DNA of 64,000 nt from Solibacteraceae bacterium (GTDB lineage Bacteria > Acidobacteriota > Terriglobia > Bryobacterales > Bryobacteraceae), in assembly GCA_021324015.1 (NCBI GenBank), contig JAJPJX010000136.1, forward strand, positions 124,001-188,000, read 5' to 3'. Every line of letters begins with the position of its first letter. Position 1 is the first letter of the stretch. The notes beneath the pieces are model-generated. The model made no database searches and had not been told where the DNA came from. It was given only the letters and a program-made list of their open reading frames with translations. Both the position numbers and the translations under genes were made by a program. Positions 22,827-32,876 of this stretch are shown here, piece after piece.

Positions 22827-25800
22827 GTGAAAACGTGGGCAAGCCTGGCTCTACTCTTCGTGTTGTTCGTGGCGAACGCGCTGGCGCAGACCGCCACCGG
22901 CACCATCACCGGCATTGTCAGTGATCCGAGCGGATCTCCCATCCCGGGCGTGCGCATCACCCTGACCGATCAGGCTACCAACCAATCACGCACTCAGCTC
23001 ACCAATGACGCGGGCCTCTACGAATTCCGCTCCCTGCCTCGCGGCGCCTACAGGCTGGAGGCAGAAAAGTCCGGCTTCAAAAAGGAAAGCATCGCCGCGA
23101 TCACCCTGCAGGTCGCGCAATCCCAACGCCAGGACATCGCGCTGCAACTGGGCGCCGTCAGCGAGTCGGTCACGGTGGAAGCCTCGCCTGGCCTGTTGCA
23201 GACCAACGACACCAACCTGTCCCAGGTCATCGACCAGCGGCGCGTGACCGAACTTCCGATCAATGGCCGCAACTTCATGCAACTCACCTTCCTGGCCCCC
23301 GGAGTCGTGACGGCTGGCAGAGCCAGTGCGACCGAACGGCAGGCAAATTACGGTCCGGCCTTCAGCGTGGGCGGGCAGCGCGATAACACGGCCGTCGTGC
23401 TGATGGATGGAATTGAGATCAGCGGCATGGAGCTGAACAATTACCCCCTGGCGATTCCTTCCCTCGACTCCGTCGCCGAATTCCGCGTGCAGACGGCCAA
23501 TTATTCCGCCGAGTTCGGTGGCAACTCGGGAGCCATCATCAACGTGGCCTCGCGCCGCGGGACCAACCAGTTGCACGGAACGCTCTTCGACTTCCTGCGC
23601 AACGACAAGTTGGATGCCCGGAACTTCTTCGCGCCGGGCGTCAATCCGCAAAAACGTAACCAGTTCGGCTTCATGCTGGGCGGCCCGGTGTTGATCCCGC
23701 ACCTGTACAACGGGCGCGATCGCACCTTTTGGATGTTCAGCTACGAAGGCACACGCCAGCGCAACGCCGTGAGCAGCACCACCTTGGTGCCCACCGCGCA
23801 AGAGCGCGCCGGCGACTTCAGCGGCGACGCCGGGGCCTTGATCGTGGATCCCTTCACCAAGGTTCCCATCCCCAACAACATCATTCCCGCCAGCCGCATC
23901 AATTCCGTGGGCAAGGGACTGCTGGCTCTCTACCCGCTCCCCAACAATCCCGCCGATCCGTCGCGCAATTACATCGGTTCTCCGCTGCGCCGCCTGGACG
24001 TAGACATCCCCACCCTGCGCGTCGACCATCGCCTTACTTCCAAGGACAACCTGTTCGGGCGCTTTACCATCAACCAGTCCCATGATGAAGGAACCTTGCA
24101 GGCCCTGACGCCGGCCTTCCCTTATAATGCCGTTCAGCCGGACCACAACGTTCAGGTTGCCCTGGGAGACACCCGGGTATTCAGCCCCACTATCGTCAAC
24201 GAAACCAATCTCGGCCTGGTGCGCTTTCACCGGGACCGCGAATCATCGGATTCCTTCAAGCGGAATTGGGTGTCCGAGTTGGGGATCAAGGGCATTCCGA
24301 CGCAACCATTGACCTACGGGGCCCCTTCCGTGACCCCCAGTGGATTCGGGGAGGTCGGCTTCTCGACCAACAACGCGTTCTTCACGTGGATCACGCAATC
24401 GATCCAGGTCGTCGACAACCTCTCGATCGTTCGCGGCAAGCACACCTTCAAACTGGGCGAGACCTACCAGAAGAAACAGTTGAACTCCACCCAATGGGGC
24501 GCACCCAACGGCGCGTATGCGTTTTCCGGCATCTTCACGGCTGCCCCGCCGGCGGCCACCACCACCCGCCTCAACTCCCTGGCGGATGCGCTGTTCGGCT
24601 ACCCGTCCTCTTATTCCGTGCAGACCGGACCCTACCAGCAACGCTTCCGCTACCACAATTTCGCCTGGTATCTTCAGGACGACTGGCGGCTGACCTCCAC
24701 GCTGACCATGAATTTGGGCGTCCGCTGGGAATTTTTCGGCAAACCGATTGATCTCAACAACCGCATTGCCACGTTTGACCTCGCCAGCGGCCAGCAGATC
24801 CTGCCCGGGCAGAACGGCGTTCCCCGCAACCTGGTCAACAACGATTTCAACAACTTTTCGCCGCGGCTGGGTCTCGCCTGGCGCCCCCGCGGAAGCAATC
24901 GCCTGACTGCGCGGGTGGCCTATGGGATGTTCTACTCCCCCTTTGTCGGCAACGATTTCCGCCAGCTCGGCTTTCAGAATCCGTTCGCGGTTCTCTACAG
25001 CCGAATTGTGCGGCCTCCAGACCCGTCTCATCCTTTGCCTGTCTTCACCACCGATGACCCGCTGGCGAATCTCGGCCAGTTGAGCCTCACCACCCGCACC
25101 GGCGTCGATCGGAACTTCCGCGACGGTTACGTTCAGGAATGGAATGTCACTATCCAAGAATTGCTCACCCCAAACACGTTGTTCGAAGTCGCCTATCGCG
25201 GTTCGAAGAGTACCCGCCTGCCCACCGGGCTGAATTACAATGAGCCGATCCCGTTCCCGCCGCAGCCCCCGTCTTTCGCGCTGAACTACCCCTACCCTTC
25301 CCTGTCCGGCATCACCATGCTGGAATCGCGGGGAGCCGCCACCTACGAAGCGGCGCAGGTCCGCCTGGAGAAAAGGTATTCCAACGGCTTCTCGCTGCTG
25401 GCCGGCTACATTTTCGGCAAAATGCTGACCGACGTGGATAGCAGTTCCGTTGGCGTGGCGATCGGAGCCGGCGCATTCGGTCCGCCGACCATCCGCAACC
25501 TGCGCCTCAACAAAGGCCCCTCCGTTTTCGACCGGCCGCAGGAGTTGAACGTGAGCGCTCTCTACGACCTGCCCTTTTTCAAGAACCAGGCCGGCGTGTT
25601 GGGGCGGATCGCCGGCGGATGGGAGGTTGCCGCCCGGCCATCCTTCTTCAGCGGCGCGTACCTGACTCCCAGCCAGTTTGGCGCTCAGTTCACCGGACCC
25701 CGCCCCGATCTGGTCGGCAACCCGAATCTGCCCCACAGCCAACGCACCATCGACCGCTGGTTCAACGTCAGTGCACTGGTCAATCCTCAGCCCGGGAGCC

Positions 25801-26063
25801 TGGGAACCGCCGGGAAAGGAATCATTCAGGGCAGCGGCGTGAATCGGTGGGACCTGACACTGGCCAAGAACTTCCGCATCGTGGAAAACCACAAGCTCCA
25901 GTTCCGGGCGGAACTGTTCAACGCCTTCAACCACCCGCAGTTCGATGATCCGGTGATGACCCCGGCCAACAACCCGCTGGCCGGGAAGATCACCTCGGCC
26001 AGCGACTTTGGCTACAACCAGACCGAGCGCGTCATCCAACTGGCCTTGAAATACGATTTCTGA
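22827..26063 (+). CDS. TonB-dependent receptor, Oar-like, with carboxypeptidase-regulatory domain
   Basis: 1078 aa outer-membrane protein. GTG start at 22827, 8 nt after GGAGGGG; signal peptide VKTWASLALLFVLFVANALA. A carboxypeptidase-regulatory-like beta-sandwich (GTITGIVSDPSGSPIPGVRI, about 24-105) precedes a plug (ELPINGRNFMQLTFLAPG) and a 22-strand-type barrel ending in LALKYDF with C-terminal Phe. This architecture is expanded in acidobacteria and is thought to import large glycans or peptides; the ligand is unknown. It is driven by its own strong promoter and has no SusD-like partner beside it. Confidence 0.92.
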   Translation: MKTWASLALLFVLFVANALAQTATGTITGIVSDPSGSPIPGVRITLTDQATNQSRTQLTNDAGLYEFRSLPRGAYRLEAEKSGFKKESIAAITLQVAQSQRQDIALQLGAVSESVTVEASPGLLQTNDTNLSQVIDQRRVTELPINGRNFMQLTFLAPGVVTAGRASATERQANYGPAFSVGGQRDNTAVVLMDGIEISGMELNNYPLAIPSLDSVAEFRVQTANYSAEFGGNSGAIINVASRRGTNQLHGTLFDFLRNDKLDARNFFAPGVNPQKRNQFGFMLGGPVLIPHLYNGRDRTFWMFSYEGTRQRNAVSSTTLVPTAQERAGDFSGDAGALIVDPFTKVPIPNNIIPASRINSVGKGLLALYPLPNNPADPSRNYIGSPLRRLDVDIPTLRVDHRLTSKDNLFGRFTINQSHDEGTLQALTPAFPYNAVQPDHNVQVALGDTRVFSPTIVNETNLGLVRFHRDRESSDSFKRNWVSELGIKGIPTQPLTYGAPSVTPSGFGEVGFSTNNAFFTWITQSIQVVDNLSIVRGKHTFKLGETYQKKQLNSTQWGAPNGAYAFSGIFTAAPPAATTTRLNSLADALFGYPSSYSVQTGPYQQRFRYHNFAWYLQDDWRLTSTLTMNLGVRWEFFGKPIDLNNRIATFDLASGQQILPGQNGVPRNLVNNDFNNFSPRLGLAWRPRGSNRLTARVAYGMFYSPFVGNDFRQLGFQNPFAVLYSRIVRPPDPSHPLPVFTTDDPLANLGQLSLTTRTGVDRNFRDGYVQEWNVTIQELLTPNTLFEVAYRGSKSTRLPTGLNYNEPIPFPPQPPSFALNYPYPSLSGITMLESRGAATYEAAQVRLEKRYSNGFSLLAGYIFGKMLTDVDSSSVGVAIGAGAFGPPTIRNLRLNKGPSVFDRPQELNVSALYDLPFFKNQAGVLGRIAGGWEVAARPSFFSGAYLTPSQFGAQFTGPRPDLVGNPNLPHSQRTIDRWFNVSALVNPQPGSLGTAGKGIIQGSGVNRWDLTLAKNFRIVENHKLQFRAELFNAFNHPQFDDPVMTPANNPLAGKITSASDFGYNQTERVIQLALKYDF

Positions 26064-26094
26064 GCCCATCGCCGGCCCGGCGGCGTCCGTCTGC

Positions 26095-26112
26095 TATCGT
26101 ATTTGCTATAGT
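26095..26112 (+). promoter_or_regulatory. Two extended -10-like boxes before the GT39-like gene
   Basis: TGCTATCGT (box 26095-26100) and TGCTATAGT (box 26107-26112) occur in tandem. The second overlaps the GTG at 26111, so if it is used, translation must start further in. Confidence 0.35.
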
Positions 26113-27595
26113 GAACTCGCTTCCTTCCGGGCACGCCGAAGGAGGATACAGGCGTCAGTACGTGTGGCTCTGTGGCCTGTTGTCGCTGTATGCGGCGGCG
26201 CTCTTGGTTTACTCTCAAACCTGGGCCTTCACTTGGGATGAAAGCTATCATCTGCTCGCGGCGCAACTGATAGACGCTGGCAGAAGGCCATACATCGATT
26301 TTTGTTTCCCCCAGGCGCCTTTGAATGCTTACTGGAATGCGTTTTGGATGCGCGTCATGGGCCAGAATTGGCGCGTGCCGCACGCATTCGCGGCGCTGCT
26401 CACCGCCGGCGCGGTGCTGCTGACGGCCGATTATGTGTTTCGGCGGTTTCCTGTCCCAAGTTGGCGTTTCGCTGCCGCGACCACCGCTGGCCTGGCGGCT
26501 GGCCTGAACTTCACTGTATTTTTGTACGGGCCCCTGGCGCAGGCCTACGGAATGTGCCTGTTCATGTTGATGGCAGCGTTCCGGATTTCCGTGGCCGCGG
26601 TGAATCGAAGCGGGCTACTGCTGCCTGCGGCGGCCGGCTTCTGCGCCGGCGCCGGCGCCGGTTCGTCGCTTCTTTCAGCCGCCGCCGTCCCCGTGCTGCT
26701 CGTCTGGATGCTGTTTTACAACCGCGCCGGCAGCCGGTGGACCAAACTCGTGGCTTTCGGCGCCGGAACAGCGGTTCCCTTTGCGCCGGTGTTCTGGCTG
26801 TTTTCGCAGGGGCCCCGGCAGACCTGGTTCAATCTGGCCCAGTATCACCTCTTCTTTCGCAAGCTGTATTGGCCCGACACGACGCGCCACGACCTGGAAA
26901 TCCTGACATCCTGGATCGACTCCGGCCAGGGCTTGGTGATTGGCCTGCTCGCGGCGTTCGGCCTGCTCTTCGTCGCGCGCCGAAGCCTGTGGCCGCGCCC
27001 GCTAAAGGCAGAGTTCTACCTGTGCGCATGGCTCGCGGCTGCCCTTGCTGCGGAAGTTGGCAGCGCCCACCCGACCTTCACGCGGTACTTTTTACTAAGC
27101 GTGCCGTTTCTGGCAATTCTGGCTGTGGCTGGGCTCTACGCGATCGCCTCCCGCCTGCTCGAACCGGATCGGCCACTCTGGCCGGTGCTGCTGGTTACGG
27201 TGCTGTTCACACTCGGACTGGGCAAATCGCTTTATGAGCGCAGAGACATGGACACCTGGGCTACGTACGAACGGTTGGCGAAAAAGATCAGCGAGCTGAC
27301 GCCCCGGGACGCGATGTTCTTTGCGGATGAGCCGATTTATTTCCTGACCGGGCGCACGCCCCCACGGGGATTCGAATTGTCCTATTCCCACAAGGTTGTC
27401 CTGCCGCCCGCGGAGAGGGCGCTTCTGCACATCCTCACCGAAGCCGAGGTTAAGCGCCAGCTCCAAGCCGGAATCTTTGCAACGGCCTATAGTTGCGACG
27501 ACGAGGAAATCGCCGACTACGGTTTGAAGGATCTCTACAAGCAGCACCTGGAGATGGCCGACTGCACCATCTTTTGGCAGTTGGCGGCTCGGTAG
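26111..27595 (+). CDS. Multi-pass membrane glycosyltransferase, GT39/ArnT-like
   Basis: 494 aa with about ten hydrophobic helices between residues 15 and 385 and a soluble C-terminal domain. After TM1 comes WAFTWDESYHLLAAQLI then GRRPYIDFCFPQAPL, the Asp/Glu-bearing first extracytoplasmic loop typical of GT-C enzymes such as PMT/ArnT. It presumably uses a polyprenyl-phosphate sugar donor at the periplasmic face. The start is uncertain: GTG 26111 overlaps a -10-like box, and an AAGGAGG at 26139-26145 is 16 nt before GTG 26162. A convergent gene follows after a hairpin repeat. Confidence 0.75.
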   Translation: MNSLPSGHAEGGYRRQYVWLCGLLSLYAAALLVYSQTWAFTWDESYHLLAAQLIDAGRRPYIDFCFPQAPLNAYWNAFWMRVMGQNWRVPHAFAALLTAGAVLLTADYVFRRFPVPSWRFAAATTAGLAAGLNFTVFLYGPLAQAYGMCLFMLMAAFRISVAAVNRSGLLLPAAAGFCAGAGAGSSLLSAAAVPVLLVWMLFYNRAGSRWTKLVAFGAGTAVPFAPVFWLFSQGPRQTWFNLAQYHLFFRKLYWPDTTRHDLEILTSWIDSGQGLVIGLLAAFGLLFVARRSLWPRPLKAEFYLCAWLAAALAAEVGSAHPTFTRYFLLSVPFLAILAVAGLYAIASRLLEPDRPLWPVLLVTVLFTLGLGKSLYERRDMDTWATYERLAKKISELTPRDAMFFADEPIYFLTGRTPPRGFELSYSHKVVLPPAERALLHILTEAEVKRQLQAGIFATAYSCDDEEIADYGLKDLYKQHLEMADCTIFWQLAAR

Positions 27596-27617
27596 CACAC
27601 CGCAAACCCGATCACGG

Positions 27618-27644
27618 CCGGGCCGCGGCCTCCGGGAGCGGCCC
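27618..27644. repeat. Intergenic hairpin repeat, copy 2 (convergent gap)
   Basis: GGGCCGC and GCGGCCC can form a 7-bp stem. It fills the convergent gap between the GT39-like and ThuA genes, as a bidirectional terminator would. Confidence 0.6.
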
Positions 27645-28448
27645 CTACTTCGCCAGTTCCACCGGCAGTGGGATGGTCACGGTGCCTGTGGCCGCCCATT
27701 CCGACCCGCGCGCGAAAGTCGCCACGAAACCCGCGCTCCCCAGAGCCGCGGCGTCGTGTCCCAGCGCCGTCGCGAAGACCCGTCCCCTCCCGTACGGCAC
27801 GGTCCAGAGCATCGGCTGATCAAGCCCCGGCCCGGGGATCGGCTGGCGCGCCTTGCCCTGGTACAGCGAGTGATCGTCCCAGGCGGTGGCCAGCACGTGA
27901 TAGCGGTCCGGCGGCTGCCACTGCAGGTTGGCATACAGCTCGTCGTTCGCCTGCGGGAAGGAGTCTTTCATGCCGCGCGTGATGGGGTGCTCCCCATCCA
28001 CGATCTTCACCGTGAAATCGTGCCGCGCGGAATGATGCCCGTGGTTGGGCCGCCAGTTGCCGCCGCACAGCTTGTCGTATTCCTCCCAGCCGTTGAACGC
28101 CGCGGTCGAGAAGTGGTACACCACGACTCCCTTGCCGCCGCGGACAAAGTCCAGCAGCGCCTGGTCGGCCCGCCCGCCCCAGCGCAACTCCGGGCGGTTC
28201 TTCTCGAAGTAATTCAGGATCACCACGTCGTAGGGCGCCAGCGTCTCCGGCCCCGCGCCGCGAAACTCTTCCGTCACGCGCACCTCGAAACGGCCCGTGT
28301 CTTCGAGGATCTTGCGCAGCACCGGCGTGGTGCCGCGCCAGTCGTGCCCGTTCTGCCCGGTGATGATCAGCGCCTGGATTTTAGCCGTCGGCTGCGCCGC
28401 AAGCGGGGCCAGGCTCACCAGGGCGCCAAAAAGAGCTAAGATTCTCAA
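27645..28448 (-). CDS. ThuA domain-containing exported protein
   Basis: 267 aa with a signal peptide (MRILALFGALVSLAPLAAQ). The ThuA fold (class I glutamine amidotransferase-like) is shown by KIQALIITGQNGHDWRGTTP, YDVVILNYFEKNRPE and FVRGGKGVVVYHFS, then GEHPITRGMKDSF and GRVFATALGHD. ThuA-like proteins act in sugar (trehalose-type) utilisation; no catalytic activity is firmly assigned. TTG start with GGAGG 4 nt upstream. It is divergent from the DHDPS-like gene and shares a 78-nt promoter region. Confidence 0.87.
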   Translation of the reverse strand: MRILALFGALVSLAPLAAQPTAKIQALIITGQNGHDWRGTTPVLRKILEDTGRFEVRVTEEFRGAGPETLAPYDVVILNYFEKNRPELRWGGRADQALLDFVRGGKGVVVYHFSTAAFNGWEEYDKLCGGNWRPNHGHHSARHDFTVKIVDGEHPITRGMKDSFPQANDELYANLQWQPPDRYHVLATAWDDHSLYQGKARQPIPGPGLDQPMLWTVPYGRGRVFATALGHDAAALGSAGFVATFARGSEWAATGTVTIPLPVELAK

Positions 28449-28526
28449 GGTACCTCCTGGGAGACCGAAACCGAATTATATCGGAAATACCGGACTGAAT
28501 TCACCGAAATGACTGGAGAGAGCAGT

Positions 28527-29498
28527 ATGACGGTTCTGGCGACACGGCGGCATTTTCTGGCATCTCTGGGGGTGGCGGCGCTGGCGGGACGCGCGCGGGC
28601 GGCGGGCGCTAAGACCCTGCGCGGCGTCTTCCCCATCATGTCCACGCCCTACACGGAGGCCAAGGCTCTGGACTTCGAGGACCTGGCCCACGAAGTCGAA
28701 TTTCTGGACCGCTGCGGCGCCCAGGGCATGGTGTGGCCGCAGATGGCCAGCGAGTACTGGCTCCTCAGCCGCGAGGAGCGCATGCACGGCATGGAAGTCC
28801 TGGCCCGCGCGGCGCGCGGCAAGCGGCCGGCCCTGATCCTGGGCGTGCAGGGGCCCGACACCGAGACTGCCCTGGCCTATGCGCGCCACGCCGAGTCGCT
28901 CCAGCCCGATGGCCTGATCGCCATGCCCCCCAGCCAGGCCAAGTCGCTCGACGACTACCGCGCCTATTACCACGCTTTGGCCGGGGTCTCCAAGCGGCCG
29001 TTCTTCATTCAGACCACCGGCGGCGCCAAGGGCGTCACCATGACGGTGGACCTCCTCGTAGAACTGGCGAACGAGTTTCCCAATTTTGGCTACGTCAAAG
29101 AGGAACTGGAGCCTGCGATTCAGCGCATGAAAGAACTCGGCCGGCACCGTCCGCCCATCAAAGGTATCTTCAGCGGATCTTTCGGTAAAGGCATGATGTA
29201 CGAGGCGCGGCTGGGCTTCGACGGCACCATGCCCGGCGCCGAGTACGCCGACATCCACGCGCAGGTCTGGGAGTGGCAGCAGGCCGGCCAGACCGAAAAA
29301 GCCCGCGACCTGTTCGGGCGCCTCCTCATGATGATCGAAGTGGGCCACCAGATCCCCGGAGCCCGCCAGTACATCCTCAAGAAGCGCGGCGTCTTCAAAA
29401 CCACCGTCTCGCGCCTGGAAAAAGCTTCCCTCGGCCCCCCGGAGATCCAGGAGATCGACTTCAGTTTCGAAGCGCTCAAGCCCTACCTGCGCGCCTAG
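28527..29498 (+). CDS. Tat-exported dihydrodipicolinate synthase/N-acetylneuraminate lyase family protein
   Basis: 323 aa. ATG at 28527 follows GGAGAG by 6 nt; the earlier ATG at 28509 lacks a ribosome-binding site. Tat signal TRRHFLASLGVAALAG. Class I aldolase TIM barrel: GVFPIMSTPYTEAKALDFED, then GYVKEELEP with the Schiff-base Lys191. The GxxGE substrate motif is replaced by GAQGMVWPQMASEYW and the usual Tyr of the YY pair by MPPSQ, so it is not a normal DapA. An exported aldolase or dehydratase on a sugar acid is likely but unproven. It is convergent with the MBL gene, 1 nt apart. Confidence 0.87.
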   Translation: MTVLATRRHFLASLGVAALAGRARAAGAKTLRGVFPIMSTPYTEAKALDFEDLAHEVEFLDRCGAQGMVWPQMASEYWLLSREERMHGMEVLARAARGKRPALILGVQGPDTETALAYARHAESLQPDGLIAMPPSQAKSLDDYRAYYHALAGVSKRPFFIQTTGGAKGVTMTVDLLVELANEFPNFGYVKEELEPAIQRMKELGRHRPPIKGIFSGSFGKGMMYEARLGFDGTMPGAEYADIHAQVWEWQQAGQTEKARDLFGRLLMMIEVGHQIPGARQYILKKRGVFKTTVSRLEKASLGPPEIQEIDFSFEALKPYLRA

Positions 29499-29499
29499 C

Positions 29500-30474
29500 C
29501 TATTTGCCGCCCAGAATCTCCCCGTGCGGCTTGCCCTGCGTCACTTCTTCGTAGGTGTCCTTCACCTGCGCGGCCATGAAGTCGCCCACCCAGTGCTGCA
29601 CGCCGGCGGGTAGCTGCAAGGTCGTCGAGACCGGCTTGTCGCCGTCCATCTTCACCAGGTCGGGTAGCTTCTTCCCGGAATCCACGGCGGATTTCACCGC
29701 CCGGTACAGTTCCGTCATGTACTGCTCCTGGCCTCGCAGGACCTCGGGCCCCCCGGGCGTCCCGTGGCCCGGCAGAACATACTTCACCTGCAGTTTTTCT
29801 GCGGCGCGCACCACGTTGGGCCAATTCTTGACGTTGCCGTCCGCGGTGTAGTTATAGGGGCCGTTGGCCACCGCGTCTCCCGTGCACAGCACCTGCTCCT
29901 TTGGAAGATACACGAAGCCGTCGCCCCGCGTGTGGGCCCATCCCAGGTAGCGGAACTCCACCGTGCGCGTGCCTTCGCTCAGCTTGAACAGCTTCTGATC
30001 GAACGTTTGCTTGGGCGGCTCGGCCGTGGTGCGGTTCAACTCCGCCACGTCCTTGCGCTGCTGGGCCGCTTCCTGCCAGCGCTTCGGCTCGTAGCGCTTC
30101 ATCTCCTCGGCCACACCCTTGTACGCCAGGGTGGTCACCCCCGCCTGCGTCCACAGCGGATTCCCGTAGGCGTGGTCGCCGTGATGGTGCGTGTCGAACA
30201 CGTACTTCACCGGCTTGGAGGAGATGCGCTTGATGTCCGCCATCACAGCCCGGGCGCCGCTGGGAAAATTGGCGTCCACCACGATCAGGTAGTCCTTCAT
30301 CTCGATCACGATGTTGTTGCAGTGGCCCAGGTGCTGGAGATCGCCCTCGCGGAACCACACGCCCGGCAGGATCTGCTCCATGGTCTCCGGCTTGGCGTCC
30401 GTCCGGGAAATAAACAGCGCCAGCCCGGCCAGCGCGGCGAAGGAGGTGAGGATCAGGAAGCGAAGTCTCTTCAT
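29500..30474 (-). CDS. MBL-fold metallohydrolase, exported
   Basis: 324 aa with a signal/anchor (MKRLRFLILTSFAALAGLALF). Metallo-beta-lactamase fold with THHHGDHAYGN (His96-x-His98-x-Asp100-His101), LGWAHTRGDGFVYLP (third His), LCTGDAVANGPYNY (bridging Asp) and VLPGHGTPGG (last His), a complete two-metal site. Sequence style is that of the SoxH/quinoprotein-relay-like or lactonase-like secreted group; substrate unknown. GGAGAG lies 6 nt before the ATG, and a TAAACT box at 30499-30504 could be its -10. Confidence 0.88.
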   Translation of the reverse strand: MKRLRFLILTSFAALAGLALFISRTDAKPETMEQILPGVWFREGDLQHLGHCNNIVIEMKDYLIVVDANFPSGARAVMADIKRISSKPVKYVFDTHHHGDHAYGNPLWTQAGVTTLAYKGVAEEMKRYEPKRWQEAAQQRKDVAELNRTTAEPPKQTFDQKLFKLSEGTRTVEFRYLGWAHTRGDGFVYLPKEQVLCTGDAVANGPYNYTADGNVKNWPNVVRAAEKLQVKYVLPGHGTPGGPEVLRGQEQYMTELYRAVKSAVDSGKKLPDLVKMDGDKPVSTTLQLPAGVQHWVGDFMAAQVKDTYEEVTQGKPHGEILGGK

Positions 30475-30498
30475 CAGCGGCTCTCCGAAAACCTACCC

Positions 30499-30504
30499 AG
30501 TTTA
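30499..30504 (-). promoter_or_regulatory. -10-like box (TAAACT) for the MBL gene
   Basis: Minus-strand TAAACT, 24 nt before the ATG at 30474, with GGAGAG in between. Confidence 0.35.
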
Positions 30505-30529
30505 CACCAGGCCGCCGGAACCGCGATGA

Positions 30530-30535
30530 TAAAAT
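30530..30535 (+). promoter_or_regulatory. -10-like box (TAAAAT) for ispG
   Basis: TAAAAT lies 20 nt before the ispG ATG; GGAGG (30547-30551) is 4 nt before the start. Confidence 0.35.
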
Positions 30536-30555
30536 GAAGACTTCCCGGAGGATGC

Positions 30556-31770
30556 ATGTCTGTAAAGCCCCGTCATGCGACGGTTACGGTGGATGTCGGC
30601 GGTGTCTCCGTGGGAGGTAACCATCCCATCGTGGTCCAGTCCATGACCAATACGGATACCGCCGATGTGGCCTCCACGGTCAACCAGGTGATGGCCCTGG
30701 CCCGCGCCGGCTCCGAGCTGGTGCGCGTGACCGTGAACACCGAGCAGGCCGCGGCGGCCGTCCCCCGGATCGTCGATACCTTGCACAAATTCGGCGTCCG
30801 TGTGCCCATCATCGGCGACTTCCATTACAACGGCCACATCCTTCTCAAGAAGTATCCGGAATGCGCCCGCGCCCTGGCTAAGTACCGCATCAATCCCGGC
30901 AACGTGAACATCGGCAAGAAGCACGACGATAACTTCCGCACCATGATCGAGGTGGCCATCGAAAATGACCGCCCCGTGCGCATCGGCGTGAACTGGGGCT
31001 CCCTGGACCAGGCCCTGCTCACCCGCATGATGGACGAAAACTCGCGCCTCCCGGAGCCCAAGGACGCGCGCGACGTAACGCTGGACGCCATGGTGGCCAG
31101 CGCCATCGAATCCGCCCGCGCCGCCGAGCGCTACGGCCTGGGGAAAAACAAGATCATTCTCAGCGCCAAGGTCTCTGGAGTGCAGGACCTCATCGATGTC
31201 TACCGCGCTCTGGCTGCGCAGTGCGACTATCCCCTGCACCTGGGGCTCACCGAAGCAGGCATGGGCGCCAAGGGCATCGTGGCCACCACCGCCGCCCTCG
31301 CGGTCCTCCTCCAGGACGGCATCGGCGATACCATTCGCGCCTCCCTCACGCCCCTGCCCAACGGCGACCGCACCGAGGAAGTCGTTGTGTCCCAACAGAT
31401 TCTGCAATCCCTGGGCATCCGCAGCTTCACCCCCCAGGTCACCGCGTGTCCCGGCTGCGGTCGCACCACCAGCACCTTCTTCCAGGAAATGGCCGATCAG
31501 ATCCAGACGTACCTGCGCCAGCAGATGCCCCAGTGGAAGGAGAAGCACCCGGGCGTCGAGGCGATGAAGGTGGCCGTGATGGGCTGCGTGGTCAACGGGC
31601 CGGGCGAATCCAAGCACTCCAACATCGGCATTTCCCTGCCCGGCACTTTCGAGGAACCCAAAGCGCCGGTCTACGTGGACGGCCGCCTGCTCACCACGCT
31701 CAAAGGCGACCGCATCGTGGCGGAGTTCATTGAAATCCTGGATGACTATATCGCCACGCATTACGCCTAG
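30556..31770 (+). CDS. ispG: 4-hydroxy-3-methylbut-2-enyl-diphosphate synthase
   Basis: 404 aa [4Fe-4S] enzyme of the MEP isoprenoid pathway, converting MEcPP to HMBPP. The TIM-barrel part includes [37 protein letters not shown] and [11 protein letters not shown]. The cluster domain has ACPGCGR (Cys298, Cys301) and [10 protein letters not shown] (Cys344, Glu351). All ligands are present and the length is normal. Well-placed GGAGG and ATG at 30556. The P1-peptidase gene begins inside its last 30 nt. Confidence 0.97.
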   Translation: MSVKPRHATVTVDVGGVSVGGNHPIVVQSMTNTDTADVASTVNQVMALARAGSELVRVTVNTEQAAAAVPRIVDTLHKFGVRVPIIGDFHYNGHILLKKYPECARALAKYRINPGNVNIGKKHDDNFRTMIEVAIENDRPVRIGVNWGSLDQALLTRMMDENSRLPEPKDARDVTLDAMVASAIESARAAERYGLGKNKIILSAKVSGVQDLIDVYRALAAQCDYPLHLGLTEAGMGAKGIVATTAALAVLLQDGIGDTIRASLTPLPNGDRTEEVVVSQQILQSLGIRSFTPQVTACPGCGRTTSTFFQEMADQIQTYLRQQMPQWKEKHPGVEAMKVAVMGCVVNGPGESKHSNIGISLPGTFEEPKAPVYVDGRLLTTLKGDRIVAEFIEILDDYIATHYA

Positions 31771-32812
31771 CCTGCTGGCCGCGCTCCTCGTCTCCGGCAT
31801 GTCTGGCGAGACCCGTCCCCGCGCCCGCGAAATCGGATTGGCGCCCGGCATTCTGCGGCCCGGGCCGTTGAACGCCATCACCGACGTGGCCGGCGTGCGC
31901 GTCGGCCAGGTCACGCTCCAGGACGACGCCCGCCGCGTGCACACCGGCGTTACCGCCATCCTGCCCCACGGCGGCAACCTCTTTCAGCAGAAGGTGCCCG
32001 CCGCGATTTACGTAGGCAACGGCTTCGGCAAGCTCACCGGCTCCACGCAGGTGGAGGAACTGGGCGTCATCGAGACGCCCGTGGTGCTGACCAACACCCT
32101 GGGCGTCTGGCAGGCGGGTGAAGCCGTGGTGGAATACACGCTCGCCCAGCCCGGCAACGAAAAAGTCGTTTCGGTCAACCCGGTGGTGGGAGAAACCAAT
32201 GACGGCGGCCTGAACGATATCCGCAGTCTCCCCGTCCGCAGGGAGCACGTGCTCGAAGCCATCCGCGCCGCCCGCGGCGGTCCGGTGGAAGAAGGCGCCG
32301 TCGGCGCGGGTACCGGCACGAAGGCCTTCGGATTCAAGGGCGGCATCGGCACCTCCTCGCGCGTGCTGCCCGCCGGACTTGGCGGCTATACGCTGGGAGT
32401 GCTGGTGCAGTCGAATTTCGGCGGTATCCTCACCATGGATGGCGTCCCCGTCGGCCGCGAGCTCGGGCGCTACCTGCTCAAAAATGAGACCGGCGACGGC
32501 TCCCTCATGATGGTGGTGGCCACCGATGCGCCCGTGGATGCCCGCGAACTGAAGCGCATCGCCCGCCGCGCCATGCTCGGTATGGCCCGCACCGGCTCGC
32601 CTTCCTCGCACGGCAGCGGCGATTACGTGATCGCTTTCTCCACCGTCCGGCAGCCCGCCAACCTGCTGGCCGACGAGGCCCTGACGCCGCTGTTCGAGGC
32701 CGCCGTGGAAGCTACCGAGGAGGCCATTTACAATTCCCTCCTCAAGGCCGCCGGGCCGAACGCCCTCCCCCTCGACCGCCTCCGCGAGATCCTCCGCAAA
32801 TACGGCCGCTGA
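31742..32812 (+). CDS. P1 family (DmpA-like, S58) peptidase
   Basis: 356 aa with an N-terminal signal-like segment ([12 protein letters not shown]). DmpA-type Ntn-hydrolase that self-cleaves to alpha and beta chains; the nucleophile is in [14 protein letters not shown] (Ser254). Other family blocks are [47 protein letters not shown] and [20 protein letters not shown]. It likely hydrolyses N-terminal amino acids from peptides or amides. ATG at 31742 overlaps the ispG end by 29 nt; a TTG at 31730 is also in frame. Hairpin repeat copy 3 follows. Confidence 0.9.
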   Translation: MTISPRITPSLLAALLVSGMSGETRPRAREIGLAPGILRPGPLNAITDVAGVRVGQVTLQDDARRVHTGVTAILPHGGNLFQQKVPAAIYVGNGFGKLTGSTQVEELGVIETPVVLTNTLGVWQAGEAVVEYTLAQPGNEKVVSVNPVVGETNDGGLNDIRSLPVRREHVLEAIRAARGGPVEEGAVGAGTGTKAFGFKGGIGTSSRVLPAGLGGYTLGVLVQSNFGGILTMDGVPVGRELGRYLLKNETGDGSLMMVVATDAPVDARELKRIARRAMLGMARTGSPSSHGSGDYVIAFSTVRQPANLLADEALTPLFEAAVEATEEAIYNSLLKAAGPNALPLDRLREILRKYGR

Positions 32813-32845
32813 GCCCTATCTCGCGAACCTTACTGCAAAATCTAG

Positions 32846-32875
32846 CCGAGCCGCGACCAAAGGGAGCGGAAGCGG
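32846..32875. repeat. Intergenic hairpin repeat, copy 3 (convergent gap)
   Basis: CCGAGCCGCGACC...GGGAGCGG in the 64-bp convergent gap between the P1 peptidase and PLP-enzyme genes; CCGC pairs with GCGG. Confidence 0.55.
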
Positions 32876-32876
32876 C

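Noticed and set aside
24243-26069. 608-codon minus-strand ORF opposite the TonB receptor
   Set aside because: Shadow frame; no recognisable domain or signal.
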